NCBI GenBank assembly: GCA_051861545.1
Contig: JBIMKP010000019.1
Location: 14,641 to 78,640, forward strand
DNA length: 64,000 nucleotides
Reading direction: 5' to 3'
From: CAISCU01 sp051861545
GTDB lineage: Bacteria; Bacteroidota; Bacteroidia; UKL13-3
Position 1 is the first letter of the stretch. Every line of letters begins with the position of its first letter. A program made the position numbers and the translations under genes. Shown here one piece after another: positions 47,701-55,717 of the stretch. The notes under the pieces were generated by a model. That model was not told the origin of the DNA. It searched no databases and saw nothing but the letters and a program-made list of their open reading frames with translations.

Positions 47701-48216
47701 ACGCCAAGCGCCTATTTCACAACTAGAACCATTGGAGGAACTGTTGATTTTTATGCAGCTGCAGCAACACAAAACTACTATTGGGATTTTGGTGATGGCC
47801 AAGGCTCATTCTTAAAAAATACAACTCATTCATATGCCGCAAATGGTACATATAAAGTAGTATTGTATACCAGTACAAACGAAGGTTGCAAAAACGACAG
47901 TAGTTTGAATTTAACTATTAATTCTGTAGGACTAGAAGATTTCACAGGCATGAAAAATGGCTTAGTAGCTTATCCAAATCCATTTTCAGGAAAAACTAGT
48001 ATTGCATTTAAACTTGCAAGCAGCAGTGAAGTTGACTTAGAAATTTATGATATGATGGGTAATCTAATCACTAAAATGATTGACAATGAAACCATGAATG
48101 CTGGAGAATATGAAAGAGAATTTAATATTGAGAACCTTCATTCAAACCATGGTGCATACTTTGTAAGACTAAGAACTGGAGAACAATTCAGAACAATAAG
48201 AATTGTGGCTCAATAG
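41788..48216 (+). CDS. Giant T9SS-secreted protein with C-type-lectin-like and PKD-like modules
   Basis: 2142 residues with a signal peptide (about 1-22). Two C-type-lectin-like domains lie at about 125-275 and 757-897; both carry WLGL(Y/F)R and an NWxxxxP-like region. Between them is a CUB/MAM-like segment (about 430-610). A PKD domain (RRWDFGDG, about 970-1040) follows, then a run of PKD-like modules (about 1047-1970, 10 clear copies) built as Y/F-x-W-x-(V/I)-x-GG-x-I-x-SGQG...W...DS...GC. A last PKD (YYWDFGDG, about 1974-2048) and a T9SS type A C-terminal domain (YPNPFSG, about 2050-2142) end the protein. Probably a cell-surface adhesin. Confidence 0.88.
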   Translation: MKKIILALLLPLFSLLSSEVKAITTLDLGADSILVCNNSFTNIVAPMTYPQYLWSTGDTLFFTRVTKNGWVKCTVSDFTGSSSDSVYVQFGSANILEADTTICSGATIQLNAFPRFDCGPFGTPARHKITGQSLGSNFLYIGAYNGHHYYKITSAGTWLAAAQLAQSTGGYLATINDSSEMNFIKSSGALANTNLWLGLYRPADNQSFRWSNCDNFTYTNWSSAASSPSTTSGENYVFMRGSSCTDAFTWENITNNNLNNPDPCFQSIFGLVEFDEESNIGYTWSTGDTIPTITISPNTSQSIMLFVQQFGKTCTDEVNVNIWDLSDLIGLDSVKVCDADEIMLNVMTGLSSYSWSTGSNNSSLIVNSSSNPGWYYLSAIAPGNCSGLDSVYISVANTTIKNQDTTVCFGSNVTLRGPVAPLAYQNQYSQSFETSPFSGWNQQISFNFNSSTVLGPFYNDSLVYLATSLPSHDSARVSFDLYIHDTWEGECSSGGKDILKFYGGSKIAMESSFSNTPSCQQTYSNSGLPGLYAAENDAAKNNLIRRCTNTSKTTKYTVTRTFAHSSGKLDLSWVGSLNDLPGNQTICDESWSVDNIQIELRKASKLIWSNGDSAQNITVTPALGDNFYWLKVPVGNDFCIDTVKVSTYTGQKPMDLFLEDTIYNCKAYSSTAILPSGFNSYVWSTGVNTQQADLYNPGWHYGAVEIALGTCFGVDSIYHDKAGFTFEVNDTNICPGANVELVPFRETYCNPFGGPAQTNYAAGQTISGYNYLGSYQGHHYYQSISSSDWTDAALNALINGGHLACINDINEQNFIKNIISENSWLGLFRNSDGYHNWMNCDTLLYSNWDLNEPKLSPNDNVFMFGNNCSSSGKWKSFDDKDTNSTDACFNGIYGLLEIEEQNFFYNWSTGETSPSINITTTKDTSVSVTVRRYADSNLGACSAGTVNINITNNLNLNIDVLKGDTIQCITSNNFRFVDVSNNPGETLFRRWDFGDGTIAIDSIATKNYSSPGIYKVTLVLEKAGGCGTSKDFFVEVLPNPTPLIISATNPVCATTTGSYFAATSTNLVHSWTVAGGNITTVSGINNEELLVTWGSASSGTVILRDSNTTTGCAANSSPTIVQIRALPKVGFTIDDSTQCFNGNSFTFTDTTKQITPVLQRIWTYSDLFQSTDSIASKSFSSAGIQTVKLDIQNTDGCVSSLTKNLYVLINNTPEINGPKTTCANSFATYTVSGDTSVSRFTWTISGGTIVSGQGTDSIRVTWGTLGKGLIQVKDSVKLTGCAATSNLDTVYINPYTALSITGTNPVCKNVAGFYSVPFDANKTYTWSITNGTIISGQGNSSIAVLWNNTGLGTLSVKDSLITTGCNGTSNTFQVTINGSPDPILTGDQMVCSESITIYSTAVTSGHYYKWTVTGGEIISGQGTGNLSIKWDTTSAGPKNGSVVVMDSIIATGCKQATTPYLVQINKTPNPIITGKTSVCGLDEFNYSIEFNNSRVYNWEITGGTIVNGQGTAILTVRWDNTSSLGTLRVLDSVVSSACKAFSPVLNVSISPVIKPNISGPTNLCENEYGTYSIINRPGHTFTWAISGGSFFSNKGDTNVTIHWNGGSPTGAITVRDSNNTSGCAINSDILNINLNKITIPKITGNDTLCEGSTDVYSILPETNHYYTWNVSNGTILSGQNTDNISVSWTTPGNGSIVLSDSVIASGCKANSAPLDVVISAKPAPVISGPATVCSNSSSVYITPFVPRHNYIWTVGGGSILAGQGSNGLTVFWSGTGIGSVTLEEIDSIAGCSTSTVGYPVLKNLNTAPGISGPASVCLNTEGIYTTLSNADKVFIWDVIGGNILSGQGTNEVNILWNVKGKGSIILRDSSISSGCTSISTLYEVGVINAPVSLIGGATLRCVGDTANYGTIPNSNRTYDWVVTGGTIISGAGTERITVIWNQAGDGYVTVTETVSSTSCSSTSFRKVTVIGTPSAYFTTRTIGGTVDFYAAAATQNYYWDFGDGQGSFLKNTTHSYAANGTYKVVLYTSTNEGCKNDSSLNLTINSVGLEDFTGMKNGLVAYPNPFSGKTSIAFKLASSSEVDLEIYDMMGNLITKMIDNETMNAGEYEREFNIENLHSNHGAYFVRLRTGEQFRTIRIVAQ

Positions 48217-48234
48217 GATTTAATTATTAAGCAT

Positions 48235-48276
48235 AAAAAAGAGCTGTTTCAAATAACGAAACAGCTCTTTTTTTTT
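48235..48276 (+). terminator. Intrinsic terminator after the giant T9SS protein gene
   Basis: A perfect 10-bp stem GAGCTGTTTC / GAAACAGCTC (48241-48250 and 48258-48267) with a 7-nt loop, preceded by six A and followed by nine T. It lies 18 bp after the stop codon. Confidence 0.9.
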
Positions 48277-48312
48277 AGAAATAAATCAAAATATTTTATT
48301 GGTTAAATCTTC

Positions 48313-48740
48313 TTTAAACATTTTTACGAATATCCGCATGTTTACCACCAATAATTTTTTATAAATCTGGTGAATGTTTTGAGAAACATTTTCAAAAAAT
48401 AGTTTGGAGTTAAATCGTTCTGCTTTATGATATTTAAGACCCCGACAGGTGGTCACATGTTTATAGAAAAATGCTTGAAACGAATTCCCCAAACCTCTGC
48501 CAACGCGGACCAAAGGTCCGCGTTGGCAGAGGTTTGGGCTTGGTTTTCTTTACTTATTATTTTCTATAATCATGTCATCCCTTCAGGATTTAAAAAATCT
48601 CAAGAAAAATTATATTTCTTATTCTAATCAATTTTTCAAGGTTGATTCTAATTATTTCTAGTAATCATCTGCATTATAGCCTTTGAATATTGGTAAAACT
48701 AATTATAGGTAAAGAAGCGGATATTCGAAAACATTTTAAA
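48313..48740. mobile_element. Inverted-repeat-bounded element containing hairpin repeat copy B
   Basis: The ends are inverted repeats of about 30 bp. A perfect 11-bp core CGAATATCCGC (48327-48337) matches GCGGATATTCG (48717-48727), extended on both sides by TTTAAA and TTTAC-like matches. The 428-bp interval contains the hairpin repeat (48436-48592) and no convincing ORF. It fills most of the 553-bp gap between the T9SS protein and the SGNH gene. The structure suggests a small mobile element or remnant. No clear target-site duplication was found. Confidence 0.5.
48436..48592. repeat. Dispersed hairpin repeat, copy B
   Basis: Second copy of the unit at 36311-36466, in the same orientation. The left flank (AAGACCCCGACAGGTGGTCA, then CATGTTTATAGAAAAATG) and the right flank (TTTTCTATAATCATGTCATCC) are near-identical to copy A. 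The central hairpin has perfect 24-bp arms (48488-48511 and 48515-48538) around the loop AAA. It shares ACGCGGACC/GGTCCGCGT with copy A but differs by substitutions and indels, each matched in the opposite arm. Confidence 0.85.
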
Positions 48741-48769
48741 CTAGAATGAATGTTTTACTACATTGCCAT

Positions 48770-49399
48770 ATGAAAAATCCTTTAATAATTATTGCAATTT
48801 TAAGTATGCTTATATCATGCCAAACCAAAAGAAAAATTGCCTGTGTTGGGGATAGTATTACAGAAGGTGCAGGAATTCCTATCCAAAGTAAAGATGCATA
48901 TCCTGCAGTTTTACAAAATCTATTAGGCCCGAAGTATCTTGTATTTAATGCTGGTAGAAGCGGCGCAACTATGTTAAAAAAATCGGATTTGCCTTATTGG
49001 AATTGTAATGAGTTTGCAAATGTTTTCGCTTTTCAACCACATGAAATTATCATCAAATTAGGTACAAACGACTCAAAAATACATAACTGGAATGCAGAAA
49101 ATTATGAGAAAGATTTTCAATCAATGATTGATACATTTAACCATATTTTACACAAACCTAAAATATATGTTTGTTTACCTGTTCCAGCATTTAAAATGCA
49201 ATGGGCAATTGATGATTCTGTTATTTCAAATCAAATTATTCCAATCATTCACAAACTAGAAGCTAAAAATCATTTCAAGATAATTGACTTGAATACCCCT
49301 TTTAAAAACGACCAAAAAATGTTTCCAGATGGCATACATCCAAACGAAGATGGAGCAGCAAAAATGGCTAAGGAAATATTTGAGCAATTAAAAAAATAA
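48770..49399 (+). CDS. SGNH/GDSL hydrolase lipoprotein
   Basis: 209 residues from ATG 48770; an ATG 24 bases earlier would add eight residues before the signal. The lipoprotein signal is MKNPLIIIAILSMLISC with lipid-acceptor C17. SGNH blocks are present: GDSIT with catalytic S29, a conserved Gly/Arg block (FNAGRSG), GTND, and DGIHPN with the Asp-His pair. It probably acts as an esterase on lipids or acylated sugars at the envelope surface. It stands alone after the repeat element. Confidence 0.88.
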   Translation: MKNPLIIIAILSMLISCQTKRKIACVGDSITEGAGIPIQSKDAYPAVLQNLLGPKYLVFNAGRSGATMLKKSDLPYWNCNEFANVFAFQPHEIIIKLGTNDSKIHNWNAENYEKDFQSMIDTFNHILHKPKIYVCLPVPAFKMQWAIDDSVISNQIIPIIHKLEAKNHFKIIDLNTPFKNDQKMFPDGIHPNEDGAAKMAKEIFEQLKK

Positions 49400-49450
49400 A
49401 ATAATTTAGAGAAGCTCAAAAACTTTGGATTTTGTAATCAGCCTCCAATT

Positions 49451-50008
49451 TCATCTATTCATTAGCAAACTCATACCGTAAAAGAAAGTAAAACTTCCAA
49501 GTAAACTCATCAAACTACCCAAAAGAAAGTAAGTTATATCACTCCTATTTAAGCTTAATTTTCTTAAAATTAAAATTGAAAATAACATTGGAAAAAGGTA
49601 AAGAATAAAATCATTTGATACTATATAATGAGACATTATCTGAATAAAGGAAGAAGAAAGGAAAAGTGCTTTTAAGTAAAAAAGTATATCGTTATTGGGT
49701 AAAGGCAGTATGAACAATGCATATGATACGAATAAAAAATAAGATGCACATAATAAGCTGAAGACCTTATTTCCAACAAAATAGGCTAGAAAAAAAAGGA
49801 ATAAAAGTACAAATGAAATACTAATAAAATAAGGGAGCATTGATTGTTGGTATTCCGCAATTTTGCATATAGTTCCAAGTTGTTGCAGCCAGATATCTTC
49901 CTTTAAAATTAATTTGAAATACAAAAAATTAAATACGTTGCCAACTAAAATTTGTATTGGAAATCCAATCAAACCAATAAAAAACGGATAGTATTTTGAA
50001 AGTTTCAT
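49451..50008 (-). CDS. Hypothetical multi-helix membrane protein
   Basis: 185 residues with about five to six hydrophobic segments (about 8-30, 57-75, 78-102, 107-122, 132-148, 158-182). No charged motif in the helices and no family recognised. It is divergent from the arginyltransferase-like gene with only 34 bp between the starts, so the two may share regulatory DNA. Confidence 0.6.
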   Translation of the reverse strand: MKLSKYYPFFIGLIGFPIQILVGNVFNFLYFKLILKEDIWLQQLGTICKIAEYQQSMLPYFISISFVLLFLFFLAYFVGNKVFSLLCASYFLFVSYALFILPLPNNDILFYLKALFLSSSFIQIMSHYIVSNDFILYLFPMLFSILILRKLSLNRSDITYFLLGSLMSLLGSFTFFYGMSLLMNR

Positions 50009-50042
50009 TCCTCAATTTATCATTTTTTGATACTTTCGCAAA

Positions 50043-50777
50043 GTGAGTGATTTACCAAAAATAAATGATTTGATTTTAGACAGCTGCTTAGCAAAGGGGT
50101 TTTACCGCATGCAACAGCAGGTTTTTACAACAAATATTATATTTCAGGAAGATGAAATCATGCCCGTTTTTTGGTTACGAACACCTTTGAATAAAATTAG
50201 AATAAGTTCAAGCATCAAAGAAATTCTAAGAAAAAACAAAAACTTCGACATTGGCATAGAAAACTTTAAAAATGACGATGAAATTGAATCATTATTTGCT
50301 TTGTATAAATCAGGCATTGACTTTGAAACATCAAATACTGTAGCCTCTTATTTATTCGACCAAACTGATTCAAACATATTTGAAAGTATTGCTATAAAAA
50401 TTAGAGATAAAGGTGAGTTAATTGCAATCGGTATTTTTGATAAAGGAAGACATAGTTTAGCAGGAATCATGAACTTTTATCATCCAGATTATAAAAAATA
50501 TAGTCTTGGAAAATTCCTTATGATTCAAAAGATGATTTATGGGTTAGAGAATAATTTTGAATTTTATTATACTGGATACATTAGCACTGGCACAAGCAAA
50601 TTCGATTATAAAATATTTCCAAATGAAGAAGCCATGGAAATTTGGCATCCCTTTGAAATGAAATGGTATCCATATCAACTATTAACAAAAGAAGTTTTAG
50701 CTGAAATATTTGAATTACAAATCAATAATACAATTTTTGATAAGCTCAGCGAAAACTTAACTAATAATGCTAGATAG
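50043..50777 (+). CDS. Arginyl-tRNA:protein transferase-like (ATE/Bpt C-terminal, GNAT fold)
   Basis: 244 residues from GTG 50043; no ATG occurs before residue 23. The C-terminal half matches the arginyl/leucyl-tRNA-protein transferase acyltransferase fold: NFYHPDYKKYSLGKFLMIQK, then FYYTGYISTGTSKFDYKIFP. The N-terminal cysteine-rich region typical of ATE1/Bpt is reduced, with only one or two Cys left. True members add Arg or Leu to N-termini for degradation. This one may have another acceptor. Cytoplasmic; no operon partner. Confidence 0.68.
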   Translation: MSDLPKINDLILDSCLAKGFYRMQQQVFTTNIIFQEDEIMPVFWLRTPLNKIRISSSIKEILRKNKNFDIGIENFKNDDEIESLFALYKSGIDFETSNTVASYLFDQTDSNIFESIAIKIRDKGELIAIGIFDKGRHSLAGIMNFYHPDYKKYSLGKFLMIQKMIYGLENNFEFYYTGYISTGTSKFDYKIFPNEEAMEIWHPFEMKWYPYQLLTKEVLAEIFELQINNTIFDKLSENLTNNAR

Positions 50778-50929
50778 GTATTAAGTTTTAAAACTATAAC
50801 TCTAGAGAATCCTTTTTGATGATGAATTTTGGTTAATTTCGTCCCAAAATTTGCCAATAAATTTAATTATTTCTTCAAATCAAAATAATTTCTATCTAAA
50901 ATCGAATAAAACCATGAATTTGCATATTC

Positions 50930-53900
50930 ATGAGTTTGAATCAATTTGAAAATCCGAAAAAAATAATCAAAATCATCTATGTTGAAGATGATTTAACGGA
51001 TTTTATTGCATTTGAAAGAATGCTAAAAAAAACCTCATTAAATTTCGAACTAAAGCATATTACAGAAGCCAAAGATTTACTTGAACATAAAATTGAAGAA
51101 TTTGATATTTTATTCATTGACCATTTTTTAAATGGATATAATTCTTTTGAAATTCTAAAAGAACTAAAACAAAGAGCTATCAAAATTCCAACTGTTGTAG
51201 TAAGTTCTTTATACGACAAACAATTTTTAGAACAAACGATAAAAAATGGTGCAGGATTTTATTTAAACAAAAATAATTTATACCACGCATTAGATATTTT
51301 AAAAGAAACATTTGGACTACTACCCAATATTGAACAGAAAAACAAAATCACCTATTTTTCATCGATTTTGTTAGAGTTAGCAAGGGAAAAAGAAACTGGC
51401 TTATTAGCCATTGACAAATTTGGCAACATCAAGGATTTTAACTCTGTTTGCAGCATTTTATTCAATAAAGGTAGAGAAAGTATAGGAAGTATATTTGTTG
51501 ATTTGTTTACTGAAGCTAGCCGAAACTCAGCAGCTTCATACTTAAAAGATATAAACGATTTAAAAGAAAATCCTCATTTTAAAATTCACTCAAAACAAAA
51601 CAAACAACTCATTAGAATTAAGAATTTAGGATTTCAAAATGATACCCAAGTTTTTATCTTAATGCTTGAGACAATTTATGAGGGAAATGAAAAAGCAAAT
51701 CTGAATTTATTGCTAAAAGACCATATCAATAAAAACACAAACGATACTTTTCTTATTACAGATCAGTCTGGGCAAATTCTACTTTCAAATCATGGTGTTA
51801 GGCAAGTATTTGGTGTTAAAGCTAGTGCTATTATTGGGACTTATATTTCAGAATACTTCCCTGAAGATGCCGAATTTATAAGCACTTCAACTAAAACATT
51901 GAAGCCAAATGAAAAAATCGACTTTAAGTCAATTCTAAGTAATTTCAGTAGAAAAAAATTAGTATTACAAGTCAATATTCAGTTCATCAACCTTGAATCT
52001 GATTATTATATTTATACAATTAGAGATAAATCTTCAACCGAACTTGCCTTAGAAGAAAATGAAATTAAAACCAATTTAATTAACCAAGTATTACGTCAAA
52101 CTCAAATTTGTCTTTTTACCTTAGATGAAGATTTAAACATAAAATTTCTAAGTGAAGGAATAGAAAAAATACTTGGATATACATCTTATGATTTAATTGG
52201 AAAAAGTTTTTATGACTTACAAAACCAAAGTAATCAAGTAGAAGAACTGAATGAGATAAAATCACATTTATTATCGCAAGATGGAATGGAAACTAGCTTC
52301 AGTATTGAATTAAGAAATAAAACTGAAGAGAAAATAAAAGTATATATCAACCTAAGAAGTTTAAAAAAACAGAATACTCAGCAATATGAAATTCTTGGAA
52401 CCATTCAATCAATTAATCAAATTGAAAGAATTATTAGTTCGCAAGCACAATCGGGCTCATTAAACACCTTATTCGATAATTTAAAGTTAATTTTTTATAG
52501 TGTTGATAGGAATTTCCAATTGGTAGTAAAATCGGGATTTACTTCTCAAAATGAAAACAGCAGCAGGTTTAAACAAGGTGAAGTAATGTTTTCGCCTTTT
52601 GGGAAAAATGAAACGGATGCAGAGTTTAAGGAAATATTCATTGAAGTTCTAAAAGGAATTACCAAAGAAAAAATCATTCAGAATGAAACCCAATTTTACT
52701 TGTTTCAGTTTTCACCGCTTGAAATCAATGGCAAAATAGAAGGAATTGTAATTATTGGAATTGATAGAACTGAAGAAATAAGACTAACCAAAGATTTAGA
52801 GGAGAGTAAAAAGAATTTAGAAACCACTATCAACTCATTTGATGAATTAATCTGGAGTATTAATAAGGAAGGTCAATTAATTTCATTCAATAAATCATTT
52901 GCTTATCATTACCGACGAAACACAAGAAGTAATCCTGTACCTGGAGCTGTTGTTGAATCTTTTAAAACACCAAGTAAAGAAGATGAACGTATAAAAGAAT
53001 TATATGATGATGCATTAAAAGGCAAATCTGTAATGAAAACTCATCGTATTTGGGATGAAAAAATTGAGTTTAAAGTGAATCCAATTACAAACAATGAAGC
53101 TGATGTAATTGGAGTTGCTTTATTAGCAAGAAACATAACCAATCAAGATAAGTTAAAACAACATTTTGAAGTACTATCCGAAAATATTCAAGACCTTGTA
53201 TGTATTCATGATTCTGAAGGAAATTATATTTACCTATCCCCATCTATTAAAGGCATAACGGGTTTCGAACCCGAGGAGCTTATTGGAGCTAATCCAATAG
53301 ACTTTATCCATGTTGAAGATAAAAAGGTAGTGATAAAGGCTTATAAATTAGCTATTCAAGATAATAAACAACCTTCTGAGGCAATTTATAGGTATAAAAC
53401 CAAAGATGATAAATATACTTGGGTTGAAACTAAAGTGAAACAAATTACCAATCCTGAAAACAACTATTCACTTATAAGCTCAACAAGAACAATTGATGAA
53501 AGGATTGCTAATGAAATGGAGATTAAAGAAAAGAATAAAATTCTTACAAGTATTTCTAGAGGACAAGAGGCATTTATTCAATCATCATCAACAGAAAATG
53601 GGTTTGAGTTGATTCTAAATCAACTAATGGAAATTACAAAAAGCGAAATTGGTTTTATTGCTGAAGTAAAACATGATACTACAGAAAAAGCATTTTTAAT
53701 TAGCCATGCTTATTCTAACATCAATAAAACTGATGTTATACCAAAAAATGAAACCCCACTTAAATATATTGATTACTTATATGAGCCAGTTTTAAAAACT
53801 GGAAAAGTATTTATTAGTAATAATTCAGATGAGTTACAAAAAGGAAAATCAATAAAACCATTCGAAATAATGAACTTTATAGGCATTCCTATTTCTTATG

Positions 53901-55138
53901 GAGACAATATGGTTGGTGTTATCGGACTAGCCAACAATTCTGCGGCTTATAAAGAATCTAGCTTAGATGTTTTAGAACCATTATTGATTACATGTTCATC
54001 AATTTTAGCATCGTTTAAAAATCAACAACAAAAAATTGTAACTCAAGCGGAATTAGAAAAATCAAGGGCCGATTTATTGGCAATTCTTACCTCTTTAGAA
54101 GATTTAGTTTTTGAAATAAATGAGCATTTAGTTGTAGAAAACGTTTGGTGTTCAGATGATAATTTACTGCTAATACCTCGAGAAGATGTGATGGGTAAAA
54201 GCATAACCGAATTTTTAGAATTCAAAGAATTGCCTTTATTCATTTCGAAAATTCAACAAGTTTTAGAATATGGAATACCAGATAATATAGAATATCCTGG
54301 AATCATAAATGGCCATACAAAATGGTTCAATGCAAAAATTAGTTTGATTAAAAACTTTAGGAAACAAAAAAGAATTTCATTACTCATTCAAGATATTAGT
54401 GAACGAAAAGAATCAGAAATAGAAATAAAAAGAGCTCTTGTAAAAGAAAAGCAATTAAATGAACTAAAATCGAGGTTTGTTAGCATGACCTCTCATGAAT
54501 TTAAAACCCCACTTTCTTGCATAAAATCAAGTGCCGAAATTATGGATATGTATTTAAGTGACGTTTCTAAAAACGAATCTAAATTCAAAAAACATCTTGA
54601 AAGCATTAACCATGAAATTAACCGACTTACCAGTTTAATGAACGATGTTTTAGTTCTTGGAAAAATTGAGTCGGATAAGATGGGCTGCAAAAAAGAGAAA
54701 TTCGACTTGGTAAGTATTGTGAACTTAGTATTTGAAAGACAACAACTAAAGTTCAAAATGGATAAAAAAATTCAGTTAAAAATATTCGGTAAAGAAAGAG
54801 AAGTAAAGGCTGATAAAATGCAAATTGAGCATATTATTGATAACCTTTTATCGAATGCAATAAAATATTCAGAAGGAAGAAAAGAGCCTTTAGTTTCAAT
54901 TGACTATTCAGAACAAGAATTTAAAATTCATGTGCAAGATTTTGGTATGGGTATTCCAGAACACGAAAAAACTCAATTGTTTCAATCATTTTTTAGAGCC
55001 AAAAATGTAGAAAAAATTGAAGGAACTGGTTTAGGTTTGGTTATAATTAAAAACTTTGTTAACCTTCATGAAGGTGAAATTAGTTTTGAAACAAAAGAAA
55101 ATATTGGCACTACATTTCACATAAACATTCCAGGCTAA
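50930..55138 (+). CDS. Multi-PAS/GAF sensor histidine kinase with N-terminal receiver domain
   Basis: 1402 residues, no membrane segment. The N-terminal receiver (about 13-130) has phospho-acceptor D64 (FIDHFLNGY) and K in LNKNNL. Several PAS domains follow (about 160-1000; clear ones at about 270-370, 385-490, 630-730 and 750-860). A GAF domain (about 880-1035, ending VGVIGLANN) and another PAS (about 1050-1160) come next. HisKA has H1189 (SMTSHEFKTP), and HATPase has NLLSNAIKYSEG, DFGMGIPE and GTGLGLVI. An inverted repeat CATGAAT...ATTCATG (50913-50932) overlaps the start. No response regulator is adjacent. Confidence 0.9.
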   Translation: MSLNQFENPKKIIKIIYVEDDLTDFIAFERMLKKTSLNFELKHITEAKDLLEHKIEEFDILFIDHFLNGYNSFEILKELKQRAIKIPTVVVSSLYDKQFLEQTIKNGAGFYLNKNNLYHALDILKETFGLLPNIEQKNKITYFSSILLELAREKETGLLAIDKFGNIKDFNSVCSILFNKGRESIGSIFVDLFTEASRNSAASYLKDINDLKENPHFKIHSKQNKQLIRIKNLGFQNDTQVFILMLETIYEGNEKANLNLLLKDHINKNTNDTFLITDQSGQILLSNHGVRQVFGVKASAIIGTYISEYFPEDAEFISTSTKTLKPNEKIDFKSILSNFSRKKLVLQVNIQFINLESDYYIYTIRDKSSTELALEENEIKTNLINQVLRQTQICLFTLDEDLNIKFLSEGIEKILGYTSYDLIGKSFYDLQNQSNQVEELNEIKSHLLSQDGMETSFSIELRNKTEEKIKVYINLRSLKKQNTQQYEILGTIQSINQIERIISSQAQSGSLNTLFDNLKLIFYSVDRNFQLVVKSGFTSQNENSSRFKQGEVMFSPFGKNETDAEFKEIFIEVLKGITKEKIIQNETQFYLFQFSPLEINGKIEGIVIIGIDRTEEIRLTKDLEESKKNLETTINSFDELIWSINKEGQLISFNKSFAYHYRRNTRSNPVPGAVVESFKTPSKEDERIKELYDDALKGKSVMKTHRIWDEKIEFKVNPITNNEADVIGVALLARNITNQDKLKQHFEVLSENIQDLVCIHDSEGNYIYLSPSIKGITGFEPEELIGANPIDFIHVEDKKVVIKAYKLAIQDNKQPSEAIYRYKTKDDKYTWVETKVKQITNPENNYSLISSTRTIDERIANEMEIKEKNKILTSISRGQEAFIQSSSTENGFELILNQLMEITKSEIGFIAEVKHDTTEKAFLISHAYSNINKTDVIPKNETPLKYIDYLYEPVLKTGKVFISNNSDELQKGKSIKPFEIMNFIGIPISYGDNMVGVIGLANNSAAYKESSLDVLEPLLITCSSILASFKNQQQKIVTQAELEKSRADLLAILTSLEDLVFEINEHLVVENVWCSDDNLLLIPREDVMGKSITEFLEFKELPLFISKIQQVLEYGIPDNIEYPGIINGHTKWFNAKISLIKNFRKQKRISLLIQDISERKESEIEIKRALVKEKQLNELKSRFVSMTSHEFKTPLSCIKSSAEIMDMYLSDVSKNESKFKKHLESINHEINRLTSLMNDVLVLGKIESDKMGCKKEKFDLVSIVNLVFERQQLKFKMDKKIQLKIFGKEREVKADKMQIEHIIDNLLSNAIKYSEGRKEPLVSIDYSEQEFKIHVQDFGMGIPEHEKTQLFQSFFRAKNVEKIEGTGLGLVIIKNFVNLHEGEISFETKENIGTTFHINIPG

Positions 55139-55156
55139 AAAGCACCAGATTTACGT

Positions 55157-55609
55157 TTATCTGATAAATTTCACCCAAATTCTTTGCCCATTTCTGTAAG
55201 TATGTACCTCTATCAGTTTACCTGTGGTATCAAACTTTTCCCATTGGCCAAGCCATTGATAAATTGAAGTATCTGGTGTCAGAATAATTTGCGCTGTTCC
55301 TTTCATATCAAGCTTACCATTCTGATGATAATAAGTAGTTAAAATGGTTTTGTTTGACTTATATTTTTCCCTTAATTGGATTTGCCCAGTTCTATAATAA
55401 TACTTAAAAGTACCGCGTGGAGCATTGTTCTTATATCGTCCTGAATAATATAATTTAGTTTCTTTATCATCAAACCAAACCTTCCATTTACCTTGTTTCT
55501 GCCCTATTTTATCTCTTTGGTTGATGGCAAAAGGTTTGATCTTGCAAGCCACAAAAAACAAAATGATGCATACAAAATAAAATGCGATAATATTAAATGA
55601 AGGTTTCAT
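55157..55609 (-). CDS. MORN-variant/YwqK-like repeat protein
   Basis: 150 residues. An N-terminal hydrophobic signal with a Cys (about 8-22, FVCIILFFVAC) suggests a lipoprotein. Repeats of the form G-x-W-x2-(W/Y)-x(6-8)-Y-x-G-(R/K)-Y follow: QGKWKVWFDDKETKLYYSGR, RGTFKYYYRTGQIQLREKY, LTTYYHQNGKLDMKG. This is the MORN-variant repeat named after YwqK, often mislabelled antitoxin; no toxin gene is nearby. It is 108 bp downstream of the DUF2490 gene and may be the tail of that operon. Confidence 0.7.
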   Translation of the reverse strand: MKPSFNIIAFYFVCIILFFVACKIKPFAINQRDKIGQKQGKWKVWFDDKETKLYYSGRYKNNAPRGTFKYYYRTGQIQLREKYKSNKTILTTYYHQNGKLDMKGTAQIILTPDTSIYQWLGQWEKFDTTGKLIEVHTYRNGQRIWVKFIR

Positions 55610-55717
55610 TTTGTTTCGAATAGAAATAAATTGGAATCTATGAATTTTGATTCAAATTTTTTCTTAACAATACAAAAATTAAGACTTCAGCAAGCAATCA
55701 GTTCAAACAACGATTCC

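Noticed and set aside
48286..48627. Open frames of 75 (-) and 66 (+) residues over the hairpin repeat
   Set aside because: They run through the inverted repeats, have no signal, family pattern or conserved counterpart at copy A, and are best explained by chance in a structured element.
55157..55609. Antitoxin of a toxin-antitoxin system
   Set aside because: YwqK/MORN-variant proteins are often labelled antitoxins, but there is no toxin gene next to it and it carries a lipoprotein-like signal.
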